DNA from: an uncultured Acetatifactor sp.
GTDB taxonomy: Bacteria; Bacillota; Clostridia; Lachnospirales; Lachnospiraceae
Reading direction: 5' to 3'
Assembly: GCA_910577035.1 (NCBI GenBank)
Contig: CAJTKW010000021.1
Coordinates: 52,085-63,964 of the forward strand
DNA length: 11,880 bases
This document shows, piece after piece, positions 1 to 7,067 of the stretch. A model generated the notes under the pieces. It worked only from the letters and a program-made list of their open reading frames with translations. It had not been told where the DNA came from and searched no databases. The position numbers were made by a program, and so were the translations under genes. The stretch's first letter is position 1; each line of letters begins with the position of its first letter.

Positions 1-714
1 CTCCAGAAGCTGCATATTAAAGCCCAGGGGATACGTACCTTCCACGTTGCTCTGCCCGGACTTCGTGTACAGGATGCAGGCCTTGCCGTCCCCCAGGTCC
101 AGGTAACCCAGATTGGACTGGTCGGTAAGCAGATCATCGTCTGCAGGCAGAATAGTCTTCAAGTCTACTGCCAGACCGTTCATTTGTGCGGGAATCGCCA
201 TCTGTGCCTCTACCAGATAAACCTCACAGTCAGGAGAACCTGCAATGATAGAGGTATTGATAGAGTCCTGCACGCCTTCATAGGTCAGGTTCTCCCAGGA
301 GAAGGTCACACCGTACTTTTCTTCAATGGCCTTTACATTGTCCCATTTTGCCTGGGCCACGTTCCGGTTGATTTCCTTCTCCTTTGCGGTTTTCTCATCG
401 TCATCCTCCTTCGGCTGGGCATTTACCCAGTCCGGGCTGACATTCATATCCCCTGCCGCATAATTCTTGCTGTCATAATACTGCACCCACCAGGAACCAA
501 TCTCAATGCTGCCGTCGCCGGTACCGAAGGTATCTCCGGAAGCACCTGTATTCCCTGAATTACCGTCATTACCCGTATTGCCGGAGTTTCCCGTATTGCC
601 CGAATTGCCGCTGCTGCCCTGGCTGTCGCCGCTGCCGTCGTTGCCGCAGGCTGCCATGGAGAGGGTCATTGCGGCGGCCAGACCCAGTGCCATAAATTTC
701 TTCATATTTTTCAT
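1..714 (-). CDS. Extracellular solute-binding lipoprotein, N-terminal part (runs off left edge)
   Basis: The frame is open for 238 codons from an ATG at 714 to the window edge, so the C-terminus is missing. Residues 1-23 form a lipoprotein signal peptide: a Lys-rich start, a hydrophobic core, and a lipobox ending SMAAC with the lipidated Cys at 23. A Gly/Asn/Ser/Thr spacer (about 24-62) follows, then a mature domain opening with an IEIGSWW strand. A later segment (KWDNVKAIEEKYGVTF) and an SINTSIIAGSPD segment are typical of lobe 1 of sugar ABC binding proteins. The role is capture of a sugar or oligosaccharide outside the membrane. The nearest permeases (2762-4695) are the likely partners, although a further transporter beyond the left edge cannot be excluded. 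GGAGG at 727-731 lies 12 bases from this ATG, which is slightly long; the in-frame ATG at 705 would be even farther away. Family call is firm; substrate is unknown. Confidence 0.9.
   Translation of the reverse strand, partial: MKNMKKFMALGLAAAMTLSMAACGNDGSGDSQGSSGNSGNTGNSGNTGNDGNSGNTGASGDTFGTGDGSIEIGSWWVQYYDSKNYAAGDMNVSPDWVNAQPKEDDDEKTAKEKEINRNVAQAKWDNVKAIEEKYGVTFSWENLTYEGVQDSINTSIIAGSPDCEVYLVEAQMAIPAQMNGLAVDLKTILPADDDLLTDQSNLGYLDLGDGKACILYTKSGQSNVEGTYPLGFNMQLLE
547..609 (-). repeat. Seven 9-base units encoding a Gly-Asn-(Ser/Thr/Asp) spacer
   Basis: Residues 36-56 of the left-hand solute-binding lipoprotein are seven consecutive three-residue units of Gly-Asn-Ser, Gly-Asn-Thr or Gly-Asn-Asp, encoded by degenerate 9-base repeats. 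The tract sits directly after the lipidated Cys and a short GNDGSGDSQGSS segment, so it acts as a flexible tether lifting the binding domain off the membrane. Third positions and codons vary between units, so it is not a perfect microsatellite, but copy number could still vary between strains by slippage. Confidence 0.85.
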
Positions 715-741
715 ATTAGAATAAATCCTCCTATTCTTTGC

Positions 742-774
742 GGCAGGCCGATGGCCCGAAAAGCCCGGCCTGCC
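742..774 (-). other. Strong intergenic stem-loop upstream of the left-hand binding-protein gene
   Basis: Bases 742-750 (GGCAGGCCG) are perfectly complementary to 766-774 (CGGCCTGCC), giving a 9-bp GC-rich stem. Bases 753-755 can further pair with 763-765 inside it after a two-base bulge. The structure lies between the stop of the modular lipoprotein gene (807) and the GGAGG ribosome binding site at 727-731 of the next gene. On the transcribed strand it is followed by GCAAAGAAT and not a U-run, so it does not look like a factor-independent terminator. It may protect or set a processed mRNA end, which would raise binding-protein levels relative to upstream genes, or attenuate transcription. That role is inference. 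Confidence 0.6.
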
Positions 775-806
775 TGTTTCACGAGTCTGTCAAGAACCGG
801 ACCGCC

Positions 807-2711
807 TTATTCCACGGTACCCACCTTGACACTGAATACCTCCCAGGCACCGGAAGACTCGCACTGCATCCTTGCGCCCCAGGTGGATACGTCGTCTCCG
901 CAGACCTTCGCCAGCTGCTCATAGGTGATCTGGCAGACACTTCCGTTGTATGCCGCCCAGCCTTCCTCGTGCTCGTTCTGCTGCGCCACTCTCATCCAGC
1001 CTGCCGCGGAATCCGGCATTACGATCCACATGTCGCCACTTTCAGAGGTATAAGCTATCTCCACCACAGATCCGGGCACCAGGGCATCCAGGATTTCCTG
1101 GGGCATGTCAAAGCCGTTCTGGCCCCAGCCGTCGCCGCTGCAGGAAAAGCCTTCAAATTCCACGGGATCCCGCATCATCTTAAACTCCTTGGCAGGACCT
1201 ACCTTTACGCCCAGTACCTCCCATTTGCCGGAGGATTCGCACTGCATTCTTGCACCCCAGGTAGATACGTCATCTCCGCAGACCTTTGCCAGCTGCTCAT
1301 AGGTGATATATGCCTTACCGTCCACCAGGGTTGCCCAGCCTTCACCGTGCTCGTTCTGCTGTGCCACTCTCATCCAGCCTGCCGCGGAATCCGGCATTAC
1401 GATCCACATATCTCCGCTCTCGGAGGTGTATGAGATCTCCACTACGGATCCGGGTACCAGGGCGTCGATAATCTCCTGAGGCATGTCAAAGCCGTTCTGG
1501 CCCCAGCCGTCCGCACTGCAGGAGAAGTCAGCAAATTCCACGGCCTCACTGCCAAGAGGCGCATAATAAGGCGCTGCCTGGCCAACACGCACGGAGAATA
1601 CCTCCCAGGGAGTATCGGACTCGCACTGCATGCTGGTTCCCCAGGTGGAAACATCCTCCTTGTAGGCTGCCGCCAGCTGCTCATAGGTGATCTGGCAGGT
1701 GTTCCTGCCGCTGTTGTAATAAGAAGACGTGGAATTGCTGCCGTCAATATTGCCCACACCCACGCGGATCCACCCTGCCTGGGCACCGTTCATCAGCATC
1801 CACAGATTGCCGGACTCCGACTGGTACTGAATCTCCACTACGGATCCGGGCACCAGGGCATCCAGGAACTCCTGGGACACCTCTATGCCGTTCTGATTCC
1901 AGCCGTCGGCGCTGCAGGCAAAACCTTCAAGGGTCACGGGGTTTGCCAGATATGCCAGATTCACGTAATCGGGACCACTGGTCTCGAACATGGAATTTGC
2001 CACAAAGACTGCGGAGCTGTCCGCCTTCAACAGGTTCCCGGACGCATCCAGGAAGCGGATATTGTCAATATACATGGTAGCGTTGCCTGCACCGGCAGCC
2101 ACACCGTTGTCTGTCTTCAGCTGTACCACAAACATATTGCCCGCATCCGCTATGAACTCTTCTCCTGCATCCAGGGTTGCCACCTGCTTCTTGGGATTCA
2201 CCTTTTCCAGGTAAACGGACCAGTCATCACCGCTTTCCTCCAGCGCATCCGCTGCACCGCTCCAGGCAAGCACCTTGCCGGAAACGGCGTTAAAGCTGCC
2301 GTCCTCATAGGACACGCCAATGCTCATTTCCATGCTGGCCACCTTTGCCACGTCGGCTCCCAGCAGGCTGGTAGCGTCAATGGCTACATAGGGAACCTTT
2401 CCTGTCAGGTTCTTTACCTGCAGGGCCTTGCTGCCGTTAAAGTCCGCAACGGACAGCTCCACGTCCGCCGCGTCCGCAGGCTTGTTGTATGCCGCCACAA
2501 AGCCCATGTTCCCGTCCTCAAAGTCAATGCTGACTTCCTCCGCCACCGGCTCCTTTGCAGGCTCCGGAGTGGGCTCCGGAGTACTCTCCGGAACACTTTC
2601 AGACTCTGTGGTGGAAACAGAATCAGAGACCTTTTGGCCGTCATTGCCGCATGCTGCCATGGAGAATACCATGGCGCCCGCCATCAGGCAGGATAATAAT
2701 TTCTTTTTCAA
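807..2711 (-). CDS. Modular surface lipoprotein: jelly-roll-like domain plus three CBM-like repeats
   Basis: About 634 residues. It has a Lys-rich lipoprotein signal peptide with a lipobox ending SMAAC (Cys 21 from this start), then a Ser/Thr/Glu/Pro linker with PEPTPEP. Next is a beta-rich domain (about 62-240) containing a YIDNIRF strand, reminiscent of carbohydrate-binding jelly rolls. Three related C-terminal modules of about 116-120 residues follow (encoded at 1581-1940, 1197-1544 and 819-1166). Each holds a GW-QNG segment, LVPGSVVEI, a Trp-rich strand, ITYEQLA, DVSTWG and MQCES, with two conserved cysteines. They resemble small beta-sandwich modules of clostridial glycan-degrading enzymes; no catalytic domain is seen. 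The likely role is binding glycan at the cell surface for the adjacent transporters. The start is a TTG: GGAGG at 2722-2726 lies 10 bases from the TTG at 2711 but only 1 base from the in-frame TTG at 2720. No upstream ATG would keep the signal peptide. The 50-base gap before it holds only this binding site. Confidence 0.85.
   Translation of the reverse strand: MKKKLLSCLMAGAMVFSMAACGNDGQKVSDSVSTTESESVPESTPEPTPEPAKEPVAEEVSIDFEDGNMGFVAAYNKPADAADVELSVADFNGSKALQVKNLTGKVPYVAIDATSLLGADVAKVASMEMSIGVSYEDGSFNAVSGKVLAWSGAADALEESGDDWSVYLEKVNPKKQVATLDAGEEFIADAGNMFVVQLKTDNGVAAGAGNATMYIDNIRFLDASGNLLKADSSAVFVANSMFETSGPDYVNLAYLANPVTLEGFACSADGWNQNGIEVSQEFLDALVPGSVVEIQYQSESGNLWMLMNGAQAGWIRVGVGNIDGSNSTSSYYNSGRNTCQITYEQLAAAYKEDVSTWGTSMQCESDTPWEVFSVRVGQAAPYYAPLGSEAVEFADFSCSADGWGQNGFDMPQEIIDALVPGSVVEISYTSESGDMWIVMPDSAAGWMRVAQQNEHGEGWATLVDGKAYITYEQLAKVCGDDVSTWGARMQCESSGKWEVLGVKVGPAKEFKMMRDPVEFEGFSCSGDGWGQNGFDMPQEILDALVPGSVVEIAYTSESGDMWIVMPDSAAGWMRVAQQNEHEEGWAAYNGSVCQITYEQLAKVCGDDVSTWGARMQCESSGAWEVFSVKVGTVE
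819..1166 (-). repeat. CBM-like module copy 3 (C-terminal)
   Basis: This is the last of three tandem protein modules in the modular lipoprotein. It is offset from copy 2 by exactly 378 bases with no internal indel. About 98 of 116 residues match copy 2, and the DNA shares uninterrupted identical stretches, for example 985-1031 with 1363-1409 (47 bases) and 1102-1133 with 1480-1511 (32 bases). The main divergence is an eight-residue patch just before ITYEQLA. Confidence 0.9.
1197..1544 (-). repeat. CBM-like module copy 2
   Basis: This is the middle module of the modular lipoprotein and nearly identical to copy 3, which points to a recent duplication or ongoing gene conversion. It is joined to copy 3 by a short linker with the residues PAKEFKMMRD. 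Conserved aromatic residues in GWGQNG, DMWIVM and AGWMRV are candidates for stacking against sugar rings; that assignment is inferred from the general chemistry of carbohydrate-binding modules. Confidence 0.9.
1581..1940 (-). repeat. CBM-like module copy 1 (divergent)
   Basis: This is the first and most divergent of the three modules. It keeps the LVPGSVVEI, SESG, ITYEQLA-like, DVSTW and MQCES landmarks, but has an Asn/Ser/Tyr-rich insertion (GNIDGSNSTSSYYNSG) where copies 2 and 3 have the QQNEH loop. It also lacks the VCGDD cysteine. The different loop suggests a different ligand preference from copies 2 and 3. Confidence 0.8.
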
Positions 2712-2720
2712 CTTTTTCAA

Positions 2721-2728
2721 TCCTCCTT
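2721..2728 (-). promoter_or_regulatory. Ribosome binding site deciding a TTG start
   Basis: The transcribed strand reads AAGGAGGA here. It is one base from a TTG at 2720 and ten bases from a second in-frame TTG at 2711. Normal spacing favours 2711 as the start of the modular lipoprotein, shortening it by three residues (Met-Lys-Lys). Confidence 0.7.
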
Positions 2729-2761
2729 TTCTTTAAAGTTGACGGGTTTTCAGGAACGCCG

Positions 2762-3754
2762 TTATCCTACGATACCGCTCCGCTCCACACCCTCTATAAA
2801 GTATTTCTGCAGGAAAATGTAGACCAGCACGATAGGCAGCAATACCAGGATAATGCCCGCATCCAGATAGAGCTCCTGGAGTGTCACAGACAAAATCTTG
2901 TCCTGGTTGGCAATCACACCCTGCAGATTCGCTATCTTCTTGCTGATTACTATGTCCTCACTGATCAGAAATAACTTTGCATAAAAAGTATCGTTAAACT
3001 GCCATACAATGGAAAACACCGCCACCGTAATGACAGAAGGCATTGCGTTTCTTAACATGATCCGGAAATAGGTGTACCACACCCCTGCGCCGTCCACCAG
3101 CGCCGCCTCTTCGATTTCCTTGGGCAGCCCCCGGAAGAACTGGTTGAAAATGTAAATATATAATCCGGAACGGACGCCGCAGCCCAGCAAAGTCATGATG
3201 TACATGGGAATGGGCGTGCCCATCAGGTTGATCGTACCTCCCGTAATCAGGGATACCAGCCCCAGGGGATTGAACTCCCGGAAGGAAAGGTACAGGGGAA
3301 GCATGATGGTGTGGGAAGGAATAATAATCATCACTACCACACAGCCGAATAACAGCTTCTTCAACGGGAAATCAAACCTGGCAAATCCATACCCTACCAT
3401 GGAGCAGATCAAAAGCTGCAGCAGGGTCAGGCTTAAGGTATAGAGCAGATCCCTGGCCATGACGGGAAGGTAATTCAGCCGCAGGGCCGCCAGGGAATAT
3501 CTCTCCAGCGTGGGATTCTTGGGCAGCACGAACACCATGGGATCCACGGCATCCGTATTGGAAGAAAAGGAGTTTACCAGCATACCGATCACCGGAGAAA
3601 GAATGACATAGCTTACGCCGATGAGGATCGCCGCCTTTAAAATAGCAAGGGCAATATTCTTGATGTCGTTTCCCAGGCTCTTTCTCTGGTCCGGATCCTG
3701 TACGGACACCTTCAGCTTCTTTATCAGATTGTTTTGGGCCGCTGTATTTTGCAT
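2762..3754 (-). CDS. Carbohydrate ABC transporter permease, MalG type (transporter B)
   Basis: 330 residues. It is an integral membrane permease that forms the channel with the MalF-type partner encoded just upstream. A hydrophilic cytoplasmic N-terminus of about 35 residues precedes the first membrane helix (about 37-60), and further helices run to the C-terminus. The coupling loop that docks the ATPase is clear at about 215-239 (EEAALVDGAG...LRNAMPS). The C-terminal EGVERSGIVG is close to the VKGSVKG-like endings usual in MalG-type proteins. The ATG at 3754 has GGAGG eight bases upstream, and the gene begins 17 bases after the previous stop. No ATP-binding subunit is encoded in the window, so a shared ATPase from elsewhere is presumed. 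The sugar is not predictable from sequence. Confidence 0.93.
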   Translation of the reverse strand: MQNTAAQNNLIKKLKVSVQDPDQRKSLGNDIKNIALAILKAAILIGVSYVILSPVIGMLVNSFSSNTDAVDPMVFVLPKNPTLERYSLAALRLNYLPVMARDLLYTLSLTLLQLLICSMVGYGFARFDFPLKKLLFGCVVVMIIIPSHTIMLPLYLSFREFNPLGLVSLITGGTINLMGTPIPMYIMTLLGCGVRSGLYIYIFNQFFRGLPKEIEEAALVDGAGVWYTYFRIMLRNAMPSVITVAVFSIVWQFNDTFYAKLFLISEDIVISKKIANLQGVIANQDKILSVTLQELYLDAGIILVLLPIVLVYIFLQKYFIEGVERSGIVG

Positions 3755-3771
3755 GTTCTTCTCCTCCCTTC

Positions 3772-4695
3772 CTAGTTATAGTAGAACGCACGTTTCTGGA
3801 TAAAGCCGCACACCAGCACCAGTATCACGCAGGTAACGATCGTGGACACCAGGCTGAATACCGAGCCCAGGCCGTAATTGAACTGCTCCAGGGTAGTGGT
3901 ATAAGCCAGATCCACCACACTGCTCTCCGTAAAGCTGTCCACAATGGTGTAGACCACATTGGTGATAATATGAGGCATCACCATGGGGAAGGTCACCTTC
4001 CAGAAGGTCTCATACCCCGTGGCGCCCTCAATCTTCGCCACCTCGTACATGGAGCCGGGAATGGACTGCAGCGCCGCGATAAAGATAATGATCTGCACGC
4101 CGCTGGCGGAAATAATGTCATTGATCCGGGCCACCGCCTGCACAATATAGTCCAGAATGGATGCCGGCAGTCCCAGGTTCATAAACATGCTGATCAGGTA
4201 ATCCACGTCGAAGGCCAGCGCAGTCCCCGCGGTAGCCGCGGTATCCGCAGCCTGGGAGGAAATGCCGCCGTTCATCATCTGCATGCTCAGTTCCATGGCC
4301 GCCGTGATGGCGCCGGAGTTCAAGATGATGGGCAGGAAGAAGATCGCCCGCACCAGGGTTCTGCCGGGGAACTTCTTGTTTAACAGCATGGCCATGAACA
4401 AACTGAAAAAGGTAATCAGCGGCACGTCAATCAGCATATTCATCACGGATTTGGTCAGCTCCTGTTTGAAGGAGGGATGCACCACAAAGGCATACCGGAA
4501 ATTCTCGATTCCCACAAAATCCAGCTGATAGCCGCCGTTAATGGCGTCTATGGTCAGGGTATTAAAGGCAAACTGTCCCGTCATAAACAGGCTCCGCACA
4601 TAGAAAACCAGGAACCCCACCAGCCAGGGCAGGATGAAAAACCATCCCATCATGCTTCGCTTCTGGAGAAGAGTTAATTTTTTCTTCTTTTTCAT
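3772..4695 (-). CDS. Sugar ABC transporter permease, MalF type (transporter B)
   Basis: 307 residues. It is an inner-membrane permease with a Lys-rich N-terminus, a first helix at about 16-36 (GWFFILPWLVGF), and the ATPase-docking loop at about 216-240 (MYEVAKIEGA...FPMVMP). Between the third and fourth core helices there is an unusually long Ala/Thr-rich and amphipathic stretch (about 138-195) rather than a short loop. Its ATG directly follows the stop of the DUF5696 gene (TAA-ATG), and its GGAGGGG binding site lies inside the last codons of that gene, so the two are very likely translationally coupled. This links the DUF5696 protein functionally to transporter B (inference). Confidence 0.93.
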   Translation of the reverse strand: MKKKKKLTLLQKRSMMGWFFILPWLVGFLVFYVRSLFMTGQFAFNTLTIDAINGGYQLDFVGIENFRYAFVVHPSFKQELTKSVMNMLIDVPLITFFSLFMAMLLNKKFPGRTLVRAIFFLPIILNSGAITAAMELSMQMMNGGISSQAADTAATAGTALAFDVDYLISMFMNLGLPASILDYIVQAVARINDIISASGVQIIIFIAALQSIPGSMYEVAKIEGATGYETFWKVTFPMVMPHIITNVVYTIVDSFTESSVVDLAYTTTLEQFNYGLGSVFSLVSTIVTCVILVLVCGFIQKRAFYYN

Positions 4696-7056
4696 TTATA
4701 TCCCCTCCATTCTGTAGGACATGGCAGGTATCTCCATACCGTCCGCCTTCTGCGCCTCGTCGTCATAATTGATGTAAATGATGACGCCGTTGTCATAAGT
4801 AACCTTCCGCACGCCCCCGTCCAGGATTTCATGACCGGTGATGACGGATCCCGATACATATTTCAACGCCTCGTTTACCTGCCGGTAAATATCCAATGCC
4901 TCGTTCTGCCACACATCAAAGGTAGTTGCGTAATAACGGTTTAATCCGGTATCCTTCATCCTGCTGGACTCTTCCCAGGTAAAGACATAATGGGGGGAGG
5001 CTCCCGCCTCTATCATCTGCAGTACGATCCCCGTCATATCCTCGTCGTCCTGGAAATTCAACAGCTCCGTGGAATAAGAGATACAGCCGTGAAGGATCAT
5101 CTCGTAAAAAGGAATCCGCTCATCCACAATCTGGTATTTATTGGCATCTATGGGCACATTGATAATATCCGAGCTGTAGGCAAAGCTGTAAGCATTGGCC
5201 CCGTTAGTCATCAGCTTCTTGCCCGTACCCTCCAGGACATCCATCTGCCCCAGAAGCACATCCAGCGCCTCTTCCCTGTTAATCAGCTCCGTCCGCTTCT
5301 TGTCGGAGGAGAGCACATTGCCCAGGTCCCTGAGGGAAATCCCGTAGACATCATACTTTGCCATTTTCTTTGCAAAGCCGCCCACATATCTTGGCAGGTA
5401 CTTGGGAGAGAGCAGATCATATTTCGTCTCCATATAGTCCAGGGACGAGGTATTTCTTAAGTTCACCGGGTTCACCTGTCCAAAGGAAGCCACAAAGCCT
5501 GCACCGTAATATCTGGAACCCTCCGCGTTATAATTGAAACCATCATCCGCAAAGGTTACCTGCTGGAAAGCCACATCCGTGTACAGCCTGCCCCCCATGG
5601 CTGACAGCGACTCGTTTAAATCCTCCAGGCCGGATTTCCCGCCCAGCTTACCCATGACCTTCACCTTGTCTGCCGCGTCGTGGTAATATCCGCCGTTGAA
5701 CCAGCCCTGCAGGTTCATCACCTGGTTGGTAACCCCCTCCTTCATAAAGGATTGTGCCATCCGCAGCGCATCGTCAAATTTCGTCATGGCAAAGGTATGC
5801 AGATATTGTACCCCCAGGAAGTGGGCAGTCTCCTTCGCCCCTGCAATCACGTCGTAATAAAGAGGAATGTCCCCTCCTGCCGTCTGGGGCGTAAGCTTTC
5901 CTTCCGCAATCAGGCGGTTCCGGTAATAGTTTGCCAGGCCTGCATAGCCCTGAAAGGTGTCGTCGGGAAAGCTGTAGCTTACCATCAGGTCAATATCATA
6001 CGGATCCGGCTCCATGACAAAGACGTCCGTGGCGGAATTGCCAAACATCCGCAGATTGTCGATATTCCTGAGCACAAAGGTGGGATAAGCATAGTTATAA
6101 TCGTTGTAGCTGCCGGAAATCCCTGCCGTAATCACCGCCGTGGTCGCCCCCCGCTCCACCGTCACCAGCATACTTCTGTCCTCCCTGCAGATCCCGAAGA
6201 CCGGAAGCTTTGCACTGCAGGTATTCTCGATGGTGGTATAATTGGCCGCCAGGGGGTCAATATCATAAATGTACTGTGAATAATTGGCCGCCGAGGTCTT
6301 GCCGTTGTTAAAGCGGATCAGGGAACCGGAGCCGTTGGGCACCACCAGGTAGCCATCTTCCGTGTTGTGGGCCGCTCCCATATAGCGCAGCAGCTGGATC
6401 CGGTAGATATACCCCCCGCCGTACTCCCGAATGCCGCTCACCGGCACGGAAACCTCCAGCCTTTCGCCGTTTAAGCGGTACTCCAGGGGAACATCGAAAT
6501 GAATCTGTCCCTCTGTCAGGTCTCCCACCTGATAGACATAGCGGATACCCCCTGTAATACTCTCTGCCGTAAACTGTCCCTTGGCTACGGACTGGCTGAA
6601 AGAATCCATATTGCTGGACTTTACATCCGCGTTGTAATACTGCAGAAGGAACTGTGCCTTTAAGTAGTTCAGATTCGCCTTGTTGGCCACGCTGTCCTCA
6701 TCCGCGTTTAAAGGATTGGCATAGGTGGTACTGCCGTTCCTCTTGTCGTACACGGCCACATTCGCCGTTGCCGTATCGGTGTAGAGCTTCAGATATTCAT
6801 TTTCCTCTGCCAGCACAAAGCCCGGGACATCACCTGCAGCCTCCTGCTTTGGGGTAAACGGGCTGCCCGCCTCATACTCATAGCCGGAAAGGTACTGCTT
6901 ATAGTCGTCATACCATGTATAGTGGATAAAGTAATACAGCAGGTACACCGCCGCCAGTACCACCACCAGGCCTAAGAAACCAAGCACTGTCTTTTTCTTC
7001 AGACTCATGGGCCTTTTCATGGGCTTTTTCAGTTTCTTTTCCTTGGAAGATTTCAT
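4696..7056 (-). CDS. DUF5696 family membrane-anchored protein, glycoside-hydrolase-like
   Basis: 786 residues. A very basic N-terminus (about 1-22) precedes one membrane helix (about 24-46), so the long C-terminal part should face outside. Residues about 80-400 are beta-rich and include DGYLVVPNGSGSLIRFNNGK (235-253), a hallmark I associate with DUF5696. Residues about 400-735 look like an alpha/beta barrel: YYDVIAG, a YGISLRDLGN strand (571-580), LMTNGANAYSF (615-625), an IPFYEMILHG segment (648-657) and HYVFTWEESS (689-698). A small C-terminal beta domain closes it (VTYDNGVIIYINY). Asp577 with Glu695 or Glu696 are candidate catalytic acids by position on barrel strands; that is inference, and the protein could instead be a non-catalytic binder. 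The ATG at 7056 has a GGGGG binding site that overlaps the preceding stop codon. It probably acts on an extracellular glycan for the flanking transporters. Confidence 0.85.
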   Translation of the reverse strand: MKSSKEKKLKKPMKRPMSLKKKTVLGFLGLVVVLAAVYLLYYFIHYTWYDDYKQYLSGYEYEAGSPFTPKQEAAGDVPGFVLAEENEYLKLYTDTATANVAVYDKRNGSTTYANPLNADEDSVANKANLNYLKAQFLLQYYNADVKSSNMDSFSQSVAKGQFTAESITGGIRYVYQVGDLTEGQIHFDVPLEYRLNGERLEVSVPVSGIREYGGGYIYRIQLLRYMGAAHNTEDGYLVVPNGSGSLIRFNNGKTSAANYSQYIYDIDPLAANYTTIENTCSAKLPVFGICREDRSMLVTVERGATTAVITAGISGSYNDYNYAYPTFVLRNIDNLRMFGNSATDVFVMEPDPYDIDLMVSYSFPDDTFQGYAGLANYYRNRLIAEGKLTPQTAGGDIPLYYDVIAGAKETAHFLGVQYLHTFAMTKFDDALRMAQSFMKEGVTNQVMNLQGWFNGGYYHDAADKVKVMGKLGGKSGLEDLNESLSAMGGRLYTDVAFQQVTFADDGFNYNAEGSRYYGAGFVASFGQVNPVNLRNTSSLDYMETKYDLLSPKYLPRYVGGFAKKMAKYDVYGISLRDLGNVLSSDKKRTELINREEALDVLLGQMDVLEGTGKKLMTNGANAYSFAYSSDIINVPIDANKYQIVDERIPFYEMILHGCISYSTELLNFQDDEDMTGIVLQMIEAGASPHYVFTWEESSRMKDTGLNRYYATTFDVWQNEALDIYRQVNEALKYVSGSVITGHEILDGGVRKVTYDNGVIIYINYDDEAQKADGMEIPAMSYRMEGI

Positions 7057-7067
7057 GCTTATACCCC

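Noticed and set aside
742..774. The hairpin as a factor-independent terminator
   Set aside because: On the transcribed strand the stem is followed by GCAAAGAAT, not a U-run, and the next gene's ribosome binding site follows closely.
788..793. Perfect TTGACA on the minus strand, suggesting a -35 box in the 92-base gap
   Set aside because: No TATAAT-like -10 box occurs 16-18 bases downstream; that position holds the GC-rich stem of the hairpin.
819..1544. Direct repeats as a mobile element or CRISPR array
   Set aside because: The repeats are in frame, about 348 bases long, and encode conserved protein modules. There are no short spacers, inverted ends or transposase.
2721..2761. Possible second intergenic hairpin (ACGG...CCGT) before the modular lipoprotein
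   Set aside because: Only 4-5 base pairs around a loop of about 11 bases; not distinguishable from chance.
4227..4241. Two CCGCGG palindromes three bases apart
   Set aside because: They sit inside codons of an Ala/Thr-rich stretch of the MalF-type permease and are explained by GC-rich codon choice.
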